From: Methanomassiliicoccales archaeon | Lineage (GTDB): Archaea; Thermoplasmatota; Thermoplasmata; Methanomassiliicoccales; UBA472 | NCBI GenBank assembly: GCA_035527755.1 | Contig: DATKZX010000026.1 | Coordinates: 1-64,000, forward strand | Direction: 5' to 3' | Length of the DNA: 64,000 nucleotides | Shown: in pieces, positions 19,450 through 27,316 of the stretch | Position numbering within the stretch: position 1 is the stretch's first letter | Layout of the letters: the number at the start of each line of letters is the position of its first letter | Program-made: the position numbers and the translations under genes | The notes under the pieces: model-generated | Database searches by the model: none | Told to the model about the DNA's origin: nothing | The model's input: the letters and a program-made list of their open reading frames with translations, nothing else

Positions 19450-20433
19450 ATGATCCTACCCCGACCCCGGGTGGTCATCAGCCGTTGCATAGAGTTCGAA
19501 GCCTGCCGTTACGACGGTGCCAAGATACCCAGTTTGTTCGTTCTAAAGCTCATGCCATATGTGGATCTTTTCCCGGTATGCATGGAGGCCGACATCGGTC
19601 TGGGCGTTCCCCGGGACCCCGTTCGCATCGTGCGTAAAGATGGAGCGGACCATCTTATCCAACCAGCCACCGGACGGGACGTGACCGAGGAGGCGGTGCA
19701 CTTCACCCATGACCACCTTTCCAAGCTGAAGAACATTGACGGGTTCATTCTCAAGGGGCGGTCACCCTCCTGTGGCATAAAGGACGTCAGGGTCTATCCG
19801 CCAGGGGAGGAGAAGGCCCCCATCACCAGCAAGGGCACCGGTATGTTCGCCAGGAATGTAATGGAGGACTTTTCGCACCTGGCCGTGGAAGACGAGTCCC
19901 GCCTGCTCAACGAACGTATCGCGGACCATTTCCTCACCAGGATATTCACCTTCGCCCGCTTCCGGAGGTCTCGGGAGACCGGGAGGTCCAGGGACCTCAT
20001 GGATTTCCATACCAGACACAAACTGTTGCTCATGGGGTACCATCAAGAGGCTTTGCGACGCATGGGGAGGATCGTCGCTTCCAACACATCCATGGTAGAA
20101 CGTTTCCAGCAGTATTCTGAGGAGCTTTACACCGCCTTGCGTCGTCCACCTCGTTGCCGTTCATGGAACAACGTCCTTATGCACGCCATGGGATATTTTT
20201 CCGACCATCTTCAACCCAAGGAGAAAGCGCATTTCCTGCAAATGCTGGAATGGTATGGGGAGGGCAAGGTGCCCCTGACCGCCCCGATGCTCCTGGTGAG
20301 GGCCTGGGCCCTTCACTATGACGATCCGTACCTGCAGGAACAGGTGTTCTTTGAACCGTATCCATTGGAGTTCATGAAACTGATGGGAAACGATTCCTGT
20401 ACCGGGCGGGAACTTTGGGAGGGCGTCCGATAA
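19450..20433 (+). CDS. DUF523-DUF1722 fusion protein (TudS/YbbK plus YbgA domains)
   Basis: A 327-residue protein. The N-terminal DUF523 part has Cys residues near 13 and 18 ('SRCIEFEACRYDG') and near 107 ('GRSPSCGIKDV'). The matching Cys residues in the thiouracil desulfidase TudS hold a [4Fe-4S] cluster. The C-terminal 150 residues match DUF1722 ('FHTRHKLLLMGYHQEALRRMG'), a helical domain of unknown role. ATG at 19450 is chosen because longer frames have no family similarity and would cross the promoter. A sulfur-removal reaction on a nucleobase-like compound is plausible by homology only. Confidence 0.87.
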   Translation: MILPRPRVVISRCIEFEACRYDGAKIPSLFVLKLMPYVDLFPVCMEADIGLGVPRDPVRIVRKDGADHLIQPATGRDVTEEAVHFTHDHLSKLKNIDGFILKGRSPSCGIKDVRVYPPGEEKAPITSKGTGMFARNVMEDFSHLAVEDESRLLNERIADHFLTRIFTFARFRRSRETGRSRDLMDFHTRHKLLLMGYHQEALRRMGRIVASNTSMVERFQQYSEELYTALRRPPRCRSWNNVLMHAMGYFSDHLQPKEKAHFLQMLEWYGEGKVPLTAPMLLVRAWALHYDDPYLQEQVFFEPYPLEFMKLMGNDSCTGRELWEGVR

Positions 20434-20473
20434 CCTATTTATTCCCAGGGGCATTTCCCCCGCACAGGATTTT

Positions 20474-21400
20474 ATGACGACCTTGTCTACGGTGCTGAAG
20501 GACATACTCGAGTCCAGGAAATTCCTGGTCGATCAGAGCGGCCCCTTCGTAAATGGGAGAAAGGAGGGTGTCGAGCTACACTTCTTCCCTTACGCCCGGC
20601 ACTCACCGGCAGCCTTGGAGGAGTTCCAGAAGGCCGTTCCCGGGTTAAACGGAAAGGTCATATTGGCGGCCCTGGTGCCCTTGGCCGAAAGCACATTGGC
20701 CAACATCCCTTCCGACGTCGTCATCTGGGACCGCGAGGCCATCGAGCATGAGGTCGGACGGACTAGGATCGAAGCCATGGTGGGAGAGGAGGACCATGGC
20801 CTGATCGACGATCTTTACGCCGATGATTTCCCACCGGTGATGAAGGCGGAGAACATGGAGGAAGATCAGGAGGAGCGCATCGCCCCGATGCAGATCGGCC
20901 TTCAGGCCGTCGTGGAACTCTCCGCCAAGACGGTGAGCGGGTTCAGCCACCGGTTGGAGCTGATACCTCATTTCCTTTTCAGTTACAACGCACCGCTGTA
21001 CGTGGGGGAGGGGCGCATAGGCAGCAAGGAAGGCATACTGGCCGTGAACGCTCTGACCAATGCGGTAGAGCCCTGGGAAGAAATTCCGGCAACGGTGACC
21101 AAACTGGAACAGGGATACAAACGCCTGGAACCGGTCTTGGACGAGGAAGAGGCCAGCGCTTTAGTGCGGGTGGCGGTGGAGAAGGAACACACGCACGAGA
21201 GGGACATGGTGAAGGAGAACGGGCAGGTCACCATGACCGAAAGGGTGGTGGTCCATCCCCGTTTGGACCAAGGGTCGGTAAAACGGATGGGCATGATCTA
21301 CGTACCCATTTGGTGCGTCGAAGGAACCAAAGGGGTCATGATAATCAACGCCAGCACCGGTAAGGTGCTCAGCGAGGATTATTTCCGGGACATTTGCTGA
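20474..21400 (+). CDS. Archaeal hypothetical protein, nuclease-like N-terminus and repeated C-terminal motif
   Basis: A 308-residue soluble protein. Residues 25-105 alternate strands and helices in a way that recalls restriction-endonuclease-like or sensor folds ('KVILAALVPLAESTL', 'SDVVIWDREAIEHEVG'), but I see no clear catalytic motif. The C-terminal half holds two degenerate copies of a unit: 'GILAVNALTNAVEPWEE' near 195 and 'GVMIINASTGKVLSEDY' near 290. Each follows an aromatic 'IPHF'/'VPIW' segment. An acidic linker (about 125-140) separates the halves. No function is assigned. It converges with, and overlaps, the Mut7-C gene by 32 bases. Confidence 0.7.
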   Translation: MTTLSTVLKDILESRKFLVDQSGPFVNGRKEGVELHFFPYARHSPAALEEFQKAVPGLNGKVILAALVPLAESTLANIPSDVVIWDREAIEHEVGRTRIEAMVGEEDHGLIDDLYADDFPPVMKAENMEEDQEERIAPMQIGLQAVVELSAKTVSGFSHRLELIPHFLFSYNAPLYVGEGRIGSKEGILAVNALTNAVEPWEEIPATVTKLEQGYKRLEPVLDEEEASALVRVAVEKEHTHERDMVKENGQVTMTERVVVHPRLDQGSVKRMGMIYVPIWCVEGTKGVMIINASTGKVLSEDYFRDIC

Positions 21401-21845
21401 TAGCATCCAAACGTCGCCGTATGTTCTTCCAATGGGCTCCCTGCCAGTATATCTTTCCACATATCCGGCATCGGAAAAATGCGTCGTATCCTTTCCAGGT
21501 GCCCTCCGCCACCTCATTCTGAACGGTGCTCTTGTCCACCGTCTGCAGTTCACCATTGCACGCAGTGCACCTCCTGAGGTCCGGCTGCAGGCGTAATCCA
21601 AGCCGGTTCTCCAGCCACATGAGCTGGGAGTTCAGGTCCGTCATGGTGATGAGAACTCCCCTGTCCCCGGCCCTCTCCGCCAATTGACGGTCGCGCGTAA
21701 GGAGCAGACGATCGTTCCCTTGAAGCAGGGAGAGCATCTCTCTGTCCGAAGCGTCCCGTACGTATTCGGCATCGTATCCCAGGAGGCGCAGCCACCGAGA
21801 CAAAGAGCCGAGCATGCCGTCTAGCAGGAACGATGGATCAGTCAT
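21369..21845 (-). CDS. Mut7-C RNase domain protein with zinc ribbon
   Basis: A 158-residue protein of the Mut7-C (DUF82/COG1656) family. The PIN-like fold starts with 'FLLDGMLGSLSRWLRLLGYD', carrying the acidic residue of the active site, and continues with 'LLLTRDRQLAER'. A C-terminal zinc ribbon has two pairs, 'CTACNG' and 'CRICGK'. Family members are predicted ribonucleases. It overlaps the upstream reductase gene by 8 bases, so it is probably in the same operon. RNA target unknown. Confidence 0.9.
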   Translation of the reverse strand: MTDPSFLLDGMLGSLSRWLRLLGYDAEYVRDASDREMLSLLQGNDRLLLTRDRQLAERAGDRGVLITMTDLNSQLMWLENRLGLRLQPDLRRCTACNGELQTVDKSTVQNEVAEGTWKGYDAFFRCRICGKIYWQGAHWKNIRRRLDAISKCPGNNPR

Positions 21846-22473
21846 CCTTAACGACCTCGTAGGTCAAGTGCACCCCCCCGCCCAATCTTTCGACCGAGAT
21901 CAGTCGCATAGGTATCTGCTCTCCAGGACGGAAACCGCCCCCGTCCACCGGTGAGGGGGCCTCCCTTCCCCCAATGATATAATCGCCTATGTAGACGGAA
22001 TACAGGTCGACCATACCGGCCTGGAAGAACGAGAATATGGTCTCCCCGCCCCCCTCCACCAACAAGGTGGAAACGCCCCTTTCTTCCAGCACCTGCAGCA
22101 AGGCCGGCAGATCGATCCGTCCCTTTCCCAGACGGGCCGTTTCCGCTCCAGGATATTGGCGGATGCATTCCTCGCAGGTCACCATCAGGGTACGGGCCCG
22201 CTGGTCCAGCACCAAGGAGGTCCCCGGCACCCTACCCCGGGGGTCCAGCACCACTCGGAGGGGCTGCTTGTCATACGGCATCCCCTTCACCGACAAGTGG
22301 GGGTCGTCGGCCAGAATGGTGCCCGCGCCTACTAGGATGGCCTGACATTCCGAGCGTACTCGTCGCACTCTGTCCATATCCTCCGGTGAGGAGATCCTCA
22401 GCTGCCTCCTCTCGGTGCCAGCGATCTTGCCGTCCGGCGACATGGCGCAATTGACGATCACCCTGGGTCTCAT
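21838..22473 (-). CDS. RibD-C-type reductase (2,5-diamino-6-ribosylaminopyrimidinone 5'-phosphate reductase)
   Basis: About 211 residues with the RibD C-terminal/DHFR-like fold: 'VIVNCAMSPDGKIAG' at the start, 'SECQAILVGAGTILADDP' near residue 50, and 'TLLVEGGGETIFSFFQAG' near 140. Archaeal enzymes of this type reduce the ribosylamino pyrimidine to the ribitylamino form with NADPH, in riboflavin and F420/F0 precursor synthesis. I chose the ATG at 22473; three earlier ATGs come from an ATG repeat and give no family-like sequence. It shares its operon with the Mut7-C protein. Confidence 0.9.
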   Translation of the reverse strand: MRPRVIVNCAMSPDGKIAGTERRQLRISSPEDMDRVRRVRSECQAILVGAGTILADDPHLSVKGMPYDKQPLRVVLDPRGRVPGTSLVLDQRARTLMVTCEECIRQYPGAETARLGKGRIDLPALLQVLEERGVSTLLVEGGGETIFSFFQAGMVDLYSVYIGDYIIGGREAPSPVDGGGFRPGEQIPMRLISVERLGGGVHLTYEVVKDD

Positions 22474-22548
22474 GACCGAGATAACGACGAGCATCATCAT
22501 AATGATGATGGGGCGGAGATTAATAGGACCAAATCGATATCGGCCACG

Positions 22549-23337
22549 ATGAATGATTTCGACATCATCGAGCTGAAGAGGTCCAATTTGAAAGGGGCTA
22601 CGGTCATCGAAGGCTTCTCCAGCATAGGTTTAGTGGGATCCATCACCGCTAACTACCTGGTCAACCTGCTGGACCTGGACCTGGTGGCCATTATCGATTC
22701 ACCATATCTTCCGTCGGTTTCCATCGTGCGTGACGGCGTCCCCTACTCACCAGTACGGGTATACTCAGGTACAATTGGTGAGAAAGGTAGCGATAAGATC
22801 GTGGTCATCGTCTCCGAGTTCGAACCGCCGCAGGAGATACTCAAACCTCTTGCCTGGGCCATCATGGACTGGGTGGAGTACAAGCGTTGCCGCATGGTAA
22901 TCTCCCCTGAAGGCTTGGCCAACAAGGCCGGCGAGGGGGTAGATGACATCTTGGGTCCGCAGACCGAGGAGACGGTCGATTTCAAGGTGTTCGCCGTAGC
23001 TTCCACGCCCAGGGCGAGAAAGATGCTGATCAAGAACGATATCCCCATCTTCGAGAACGGGGTGGTGGTCGGCCTGGCAGGAGTGCTTTTGAACGAAGGG
23101 GTCAACCGTAACTTCGATGTGGTCTCCATACTCTCTGAAGCGCATTCCGATTACCCCGATGCCCGGGCGGCCGCAGCGGCCACCGAGGCCATCGACAAGT
23201 TGTTATTACACACCCAGCTGGATACCAAGCCCCTGCTGGAAGAGGCCGCGCTGATAGAGGAGACCCTGAAGGAGATCAAGAAAAAGACCGGAGAGAGCGA
23301 AGAGCTGGCCAAGAAGCGCTCCATCATGTACGGTTGA
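22549..23337 (+). CDS. PAC2-family protein (proteasome assembly chaperone-like, PbaB type)
   Basis: A 262-residue protein. The PAC2 core shows 'GATVIEGFSSIGLVGSITANYL' early, 'DSPYLPSVSIVRDGVPYSP', and 'PEGLANKAGEG' in the middle. It ends in a charged helical tail ('EETLKEIKKKTGESEELAKK'). Archaeal PbaB proteins help assemble proteasome alpha rings or act as ATP-independent chaperone partners. Its end overlaps the convergent rtcA gene by 14 bases. Whether it serves the proteasome here is not shown. Confidence 0.9.
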   Translation: MNDFDIIELKRSNLKGATVIEGFSSIGLVGSITANYLVNLLDLDLVAIIDSPYLPSVSIVRDGVPYSPVRVYSGTIGEKGSDKIVVIVSEFEPPQEILKPLAWAIMDWVEYKRCRMVISPEGLANKAGEGVDDILGPQTEETVDFKVFAVASTPRARKMLIKNDIPIFENGVVVGLAGVLLNEGVNRNFDVVSILSEAHSDYPDARAAAAATEAIDKLLLHTQLDTKPLLEEAALIEETLKEIKKKTGESEELAKKRSIMYG

Positions 23338-24340
23338 TCACTTCTATGAGATAGGGGGAACCTTCCCCTATCCGAAGGTCGATCGGAACGAACTGAGGAA
23401 CGAGCCACATCTGTGTTCGCAGATGGCCACTGATCTCTCGGACCGTGAAGCACGAACCCTCATTGGCCATGGCCATGAACGGTAGAAGCTGGTCGGCGGT
23501 ATGCACGTCCAAGATGCCTCCGCCCTCCATCTCCTCCATTAATCCAGCGGCCGCTACCCGGCCGACCCTCTCGGCGGCCACCCCCTGTTCTCCCAACGAA
23601 TTCCATCCTAGCACGGTGTTCTCATACTCCGCCGCCAAGGCCACTCCGGCCCCGGTGGAGGCACCGGAGGAGACGTTAAGGGTGATATCAAGGTCAACAC
23701 CTGGAAGCCCCGTTCGTGCCCCCTGCATCAGGCGCTCTCCCACCTTTGCAGGCAGGTTCTGGACGAAGGCCGTTCCTAGGACGCGACGCAGTTCCCCACG
23801 CTGCTGAGGACCGAACCCGCCTATTTTACCTCCGCTCACCTTAAGATGCACCGCCCCGCCCCCCTGTGGATAGAATCCGCGCCTTTTCGCGTTCATCTCC
23901 AATCGGGCGCCCATCAAACGCAGTATCGGAAAAAGGACCTGGGCGTAATGGTCGATGGGCGGAGACCAGCGCACATCGGTCCCTCCGATCAGTTCCAGCT
24001 CGGTCTCGATGGGAGAGACGACCAGAGCTGGCAGGACCGTCTGCATAAGGAGCGTGAGGGAACCAGCGGTCCCTATATCAAATCGATAACGACCGCCGCG
24101 CATCTGGCCGGGATGGAATTCCAGAGAATCCGATCCTATTTGATCACCAGTGACCTCTGCGGAGGATATTTCATTCATCAACCGAATTCCAGCCAGATGT
24201 TGTGGTCTCAATCCCGGGTCGTCGCGTCCAGCACGTATATTTTCCATACGGAACCCTTTTCCGGTGAGCACCGAGAGGGAGAGGGCAGTACGCAGGACCT
24301 GTCCGCCACCTTCACCATGAGATCCGTCCAGCTCTATCAT
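23324..24340 (-). CDS. rtcA: RNA 3'-terminal phosphate cyclase RtcA
   Basis: A 338-residue protein with the RtcA N-terminus 'DGSHGEGGGQVLRTALSLS', 'GLRPQHLAGI' and 'SAEVTGDQIGS', and the four-repeat fold including 'GGAVHLKVSGGK'. It converts RNA 3'-phosphates to 2',3'-cyclic phosphates using ATP, through an AMP-histidine intermediate. Such ends matter for RNA repair and tRNA splicing, and EndA is in the same window. Its start overlaps the stop of the P-type ATPase gene by 4 bases. Confidence 0.95.
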   Translation of the reverse strand: MIELDGSHGEGGGQVLRTALSLSVLTGKGFRMENIRAGRDDPGLRPQHLAGIRLMNEISSAEVTGDQIGSDSLEFHPGQMRGGRYRFDIGTAGSLTLLMQTVLPALVVSPIETELELIGGTDVRWSPPIDHYAQVLFPILRLMGARLEMNAKRRGFYPQGGGAVHLKVSGGKIGGFGPQQRGELRRVLGTAFVQNLPAKVGERLMQGARTGLPGVDLDITLNVSSGASTGAGVALAAEYENTVLGWNSLGEQGVAAERVGRVAAAGLMEEMEGGGILDVHTADQLLPFMAMANEGSCFTVREISGHLRTQMWLVPQFVPIDLRIGEGSPYLIEVINRT

Positions 24341-27075
24341 GCGGTTCTCCGATGCTTGCGTGCTGCCATCACCTTCCAGAGCTCATTGAACGCCATGGCG
24401 CACAGGGACATGGGCAATAGGATGAGCCATTCTTCCCAACCCAACGCGACAGTACGGAAAGCATCGCTAAGTCCAGGGACGTATACCACCGACAGCTGCA
24501 ACAGTGCCGATACGATGACAGCGAGGATCAGCTTCATGTTGGTGAAGACCCCGATCTGACGAATTGTCTGCCTCTCCGAACGGGCTGAGAGGGCGTAGAA
24601 CAGCTGGGAGAACACCATGGTGCAGAAGGCAACGGTCCGGGCGTGAACCACCGCACTTTCCTTGCCGAGGCTTTCGAGCGCCCCCTGGAACTCCAGTTGG
24701 AACGCCAATATCGAGGCCACTGCCAGGATACCGCCAACGGCCAATATGCGAATGGCGTTGCTGCGGTTTACTGGCGGCTCCTTAGGGTCGTTAGGCGGGC
24801 GGTCCATGATGTTGGACGGGGTCGGGTCGATGCCCAGGGCCAAGGCCGGGAAACCGTCCGTCACCAGGTTCATCCACAATAAATGGATGGGTAACAGGAA
24901 TGGCAGGAACAGAGGGTCGACGAACAACAGGCTGGCGGCGAACATGGCCGCCACCTCGCCGGAGTTGCAGGACAGCAGGAAGGTGACGAACTTCTTGATG
25001 TTGTCGTAGACACCGCGCCCCTCCTCCACCGCATTGACGATGGAAGCAAAGTTATCGTCCATCAGGATCATCTGCGACGCTTCCTTGGAGACGTCCGTGC
25101 CAGTGATGCCCATGGCCACCCCGATGTCGGCCTTCTTCAGCGCCGGGGCATCATTGACCCCGTCACCGGTCATGGCCACGATCTCCCCCTGGTTCTGCAA
25201 CATTTCCACGATGCGAACCTTATGCTCAGGCGCTACTCTGGCGAAGACGTTAACGCTTTTAAGTAGTCCGGACAATTCCGCATCCGAGGCTGTATCCAGC
25301 ATCTTTCCGTTGATGACCTGGTCCTTACCCGGTTCGGCGATGCCCATCTCCATGGCTATGGCCCTGGCGGTCAGTTCGTGGTCCCCGGTGATCATTATGA
25401 CGCGTATGCCGGCGGTGTGGCATTTCTTGATGGCCACGATCGCCTCCTTTCGTGGGGCATCGATCATGCCCACCAGGCCTAGCAGGGTGAAGTCCTTCTC
25501 TATAGAAACTTCATCAAGAACATCATCTGTGACATCACGCATGGCGATGGCCAAGACCCTCAAAGCTCGATCGGCCATCTCATTGTTCTTTGCCTGAACA
25601 GCTTCTGCCATCTGCGGGGTGATGTCCACGGTACGGTCGCCCATCCGTCGCCTGGTGCACAATGGCACCACGCGTTCGGCCGCTCCCTTCATGAAAGCCA
25701 ACTTCCTCCCGTCGACCTCGTGTACTGTGGTCATGCGTTTCTTGACCGAATCAAAGGATATCTCGAAGATACGGGGGCTGTTCTTGGCCAACTGTTCCAC
25801 TTCGATACCCGCTTTGCGGGCAGTGACGACGAGGGTGCCTTCCGTTGGGTCCCCTCGCACCTTCCACTTGCCCTCCTCTTGGTAAAGGGAGGAATCATTG
25901 CACAGGGCGCCGGCCACCAGCAGCATGGAGAGGTCCTCCCTCTCCGCGGCGTTCAGCAGATCCCCCTGGGCCATGAAATGTCCATCGGGCTCGAAACCTT
26001 CTCCAGTGACATTGATGATGTCGTCCATGTAGATCTCGCGGATGTTCATCTCGCCCTTGGTCAGGGTACCGGTCTTGTCTGTGCAGATGACAGTGGCGCT
26101 ACCTAGTGATTCGACCGCTGGCAGTTTTCTCATGACCGCCTTTCTTTTGGCCATGCGTTGCAATCCCAATGCTAACGAGATGGTCACGATGGCCGGCAGA
26201 CCTTCGGGAATTGCCGCCACAGCCAGACTGACCGAGGTGAGGAACATCTCCTCCACCGGAACACCTCTCATGATCCCCACGGTGAAGATGAATATACAAA
26301 CACCCAGGATACCGATGCCCAGCTGCTTACCCAGTTTGTCCAGCTTCTTCTGCAGCGGAGTGCTCTCGTCGTTGGTCTGAACCATCGTAGCGATCCGGCC
26401 AAGCTGAGTTTGCATTCCGGTGGAGGTCACGACCGCCCTCCCCCGTCCATGGTCCACGTTGCAACCGGAGAAGACCATATTGGTCCTCTCCGCCAGGAAG
26501 ACCTCTGGGCTGAGGATGTCTCCCGTCCGCTTGTTCACCGGCAGCGACTCCCCGGTCAAAGAGGCCTCGTTGGTCTTGAGGTTGACCGTCTCCAGTAAAC
26601 GTGCATCGGCCGAGACCCGGTCCCCCGCTGCAAGTAATACGATGTCCCCTGGTACCAGGTCCTTGGAGGGCACGCTTTCCTCTCTCCCCTCCCGGATGAC
26701 ATTGGCCCTGGGGGCGGCCATGTCCTTCAATGCCTGCATGGTCTTCTCGGCCCGGTAGGTCTGCAGAAATCCCAACGTGGCGTTGATTATGACGATGACC
26801 AAGATTACCCCCGCGTCCAACCACTCCTCGGTGGACCCATTGACGGTAGCGATGGCGCCGGAGATGATGGCGGCGAAGATCAAAATGATCACCATGAAGT
26901 CCTTGAACTGGTCCAGGAAGATCTTGAGGGGGGAAATCCTACGGCCTTCGCTCAGCTCGTTGGGACCATATTTCTCAAGTCTCCTAGCCACCTCTTCGAC
27001 CGATAGTCCCTGAGCGCTACTGCCCAAGGTTTTCAAGGTCTCCTCACCGCTCATGGCATGGAAATCGCTCGCCAT
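24337..27075 (-). CDS. P-type cation-transporting ATPase (P2-type, SERCA-like)
   Basis: A 912-residue pump with an N-terminal actuator domain ('TGESLPVNKRTGD'), the phosphorylation site 'DKTGTLTKGEM' near residue 335, and the hinge 'TGDGVNDAPALKKADIGVAMG'. There are about ten membrane helices, with 'IPEGLPAIVTISLALG' in helix 4. The PEGLP motif and C-terminal cation-ATPase domain point to the Ca2+/Na+ P2 group. The N-terminus ('SAQGLSVEEVARRLEKYGPNEL') matches the cation ATPase N domain. The metal cannot be decided from sequence. It is the first gene of a two-gene operon with rtcA. Confidence 0.95.
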   Translation of the reverse strand: MASDFHAMSGEETLKTLGSSAQGLSVEEVARRLEKYGPNELSEGRRISPLKIFLDQFKDFMVIILIFAAIISGAIATVNGSTEEWLDAGVILVIVIINATLGFLQTYRAEKTMQALKDMAAPRANVIREGREESVPSKDLVPGDIVLLAAGDRVSADARLLETVNLKTNEASLTGESLPVNKRTGDILSPEVFLAERTNMVFSGCNVDHGRGRAVVTSTGMQTQLGRIATMVQTNDESTPLQKKLDKLGKQLGIGILGVCIFIFTVGIMRGVPVEEMFLTSVSLAVAAIPEGLPAIVTISLALGLQRMAKRKAVMRKLPAVESLGSATVICTDKTGTLTKGEMNIREIYMDDIINVTGEGFEPDGHFMAQGDLLNAAEREDLSMLLVAGALCNDSSLYQEEGKWKVRGDPTEGTLVVTARKAGIEVEQLAKNSPRIFEISFDSVKKRMTTVHEVDGRKLAFMKGAAERVVPLCTRRRMGDRTVDITPQMAEAVQAKNNEMADRALRVLAIAMRDVTDDVLDEVSIEKDFTLLGLVGMIDAPRKEAIVAIKKCHTAGIRVIMITGDHELTARAIAMEMGIAEPGKDQVINGKMLDTASDAELSGLLKSVNVFARVAPEHKVRIVEMLQNQGEIVAMTGDGVNDAPALKKADIGVAMGITGTDVSKEASQMILMDDNFASIVNAVEEGRGVYDNIKKFVTFLLSCNSGEVAAMFAASLLFVDPLFLPFLLPIHLLWMNLVTDGFPALALGIDPTPSNIMDRPPNDPKEPPVNRSNAIRILAVGGILAVASILAFQLEFQGALESLGKESAVVHARTVAFCTMVFSQLFYALSARSERQTIRQIGVFTNMKLILAVIVSALLQLSVVYVPGLSDAFRTVALGWEEWLILLPMSLCAMAFNELWKVMAARKHRRTA

Positions 27076-27162
27076 TATTGACCCATATCTAAACCCTCGT
27101 CCAATTAATTAAATACGACGCTCGCCAAGAAACGTGAGTGCCACGGCGACTCTACAAATGTG

Positions 27163-27290
27163 GGCAATTATTAATAGCCAGTATTACTATCGAGAAACGG
27201 GATGCACTAGGGACCGCGCTCTTGAGGCGGGCCCCTCGACCACTGGATGGTATGCCTCCATCTAAGGGAGGTTGGCACGTCCAGAATGCA
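27163..27290 (+). promoter_or_regulatory. Promoter and structured leader of the antiporter gene
   Basis: A TATA-like AATTATTAATA (about 27165-27175) predicts a start near 27195. The leader can form two mutually exclusive hairpins. In the first, 27244-27250 pairs with 27258-27264 (7 bp, one G-U). In the second, 27254-27259 pairs with 27267-27272 (6 bp, one G-U). The second hides the strong Shine-Dalgarno sequence GGGAGGT at 27266-27272. This two-state layout is typical of translational riboswitches or attenuators. No known class is recognised. Confidence 0.35.
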
Positions 27291-27316
27291 TGGCCGTATT
27301 CGTCCGGGTATGCACG

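Noticed and set aside
22490-22510. Near-palindrome of CAT/ATG triplets before the RibD-type gene
   Set aside because: It arises from a short trinucleotide repeat and does not sit at a recognisable promoter position.
27195-27270. Fluoride or other known riboswitch before the antiporter
   Set aside because: Pieces such as GGATGG and CCTCC recall the fluoride motif, but its conserved core and pseudoknot order are not present, so no class is named.
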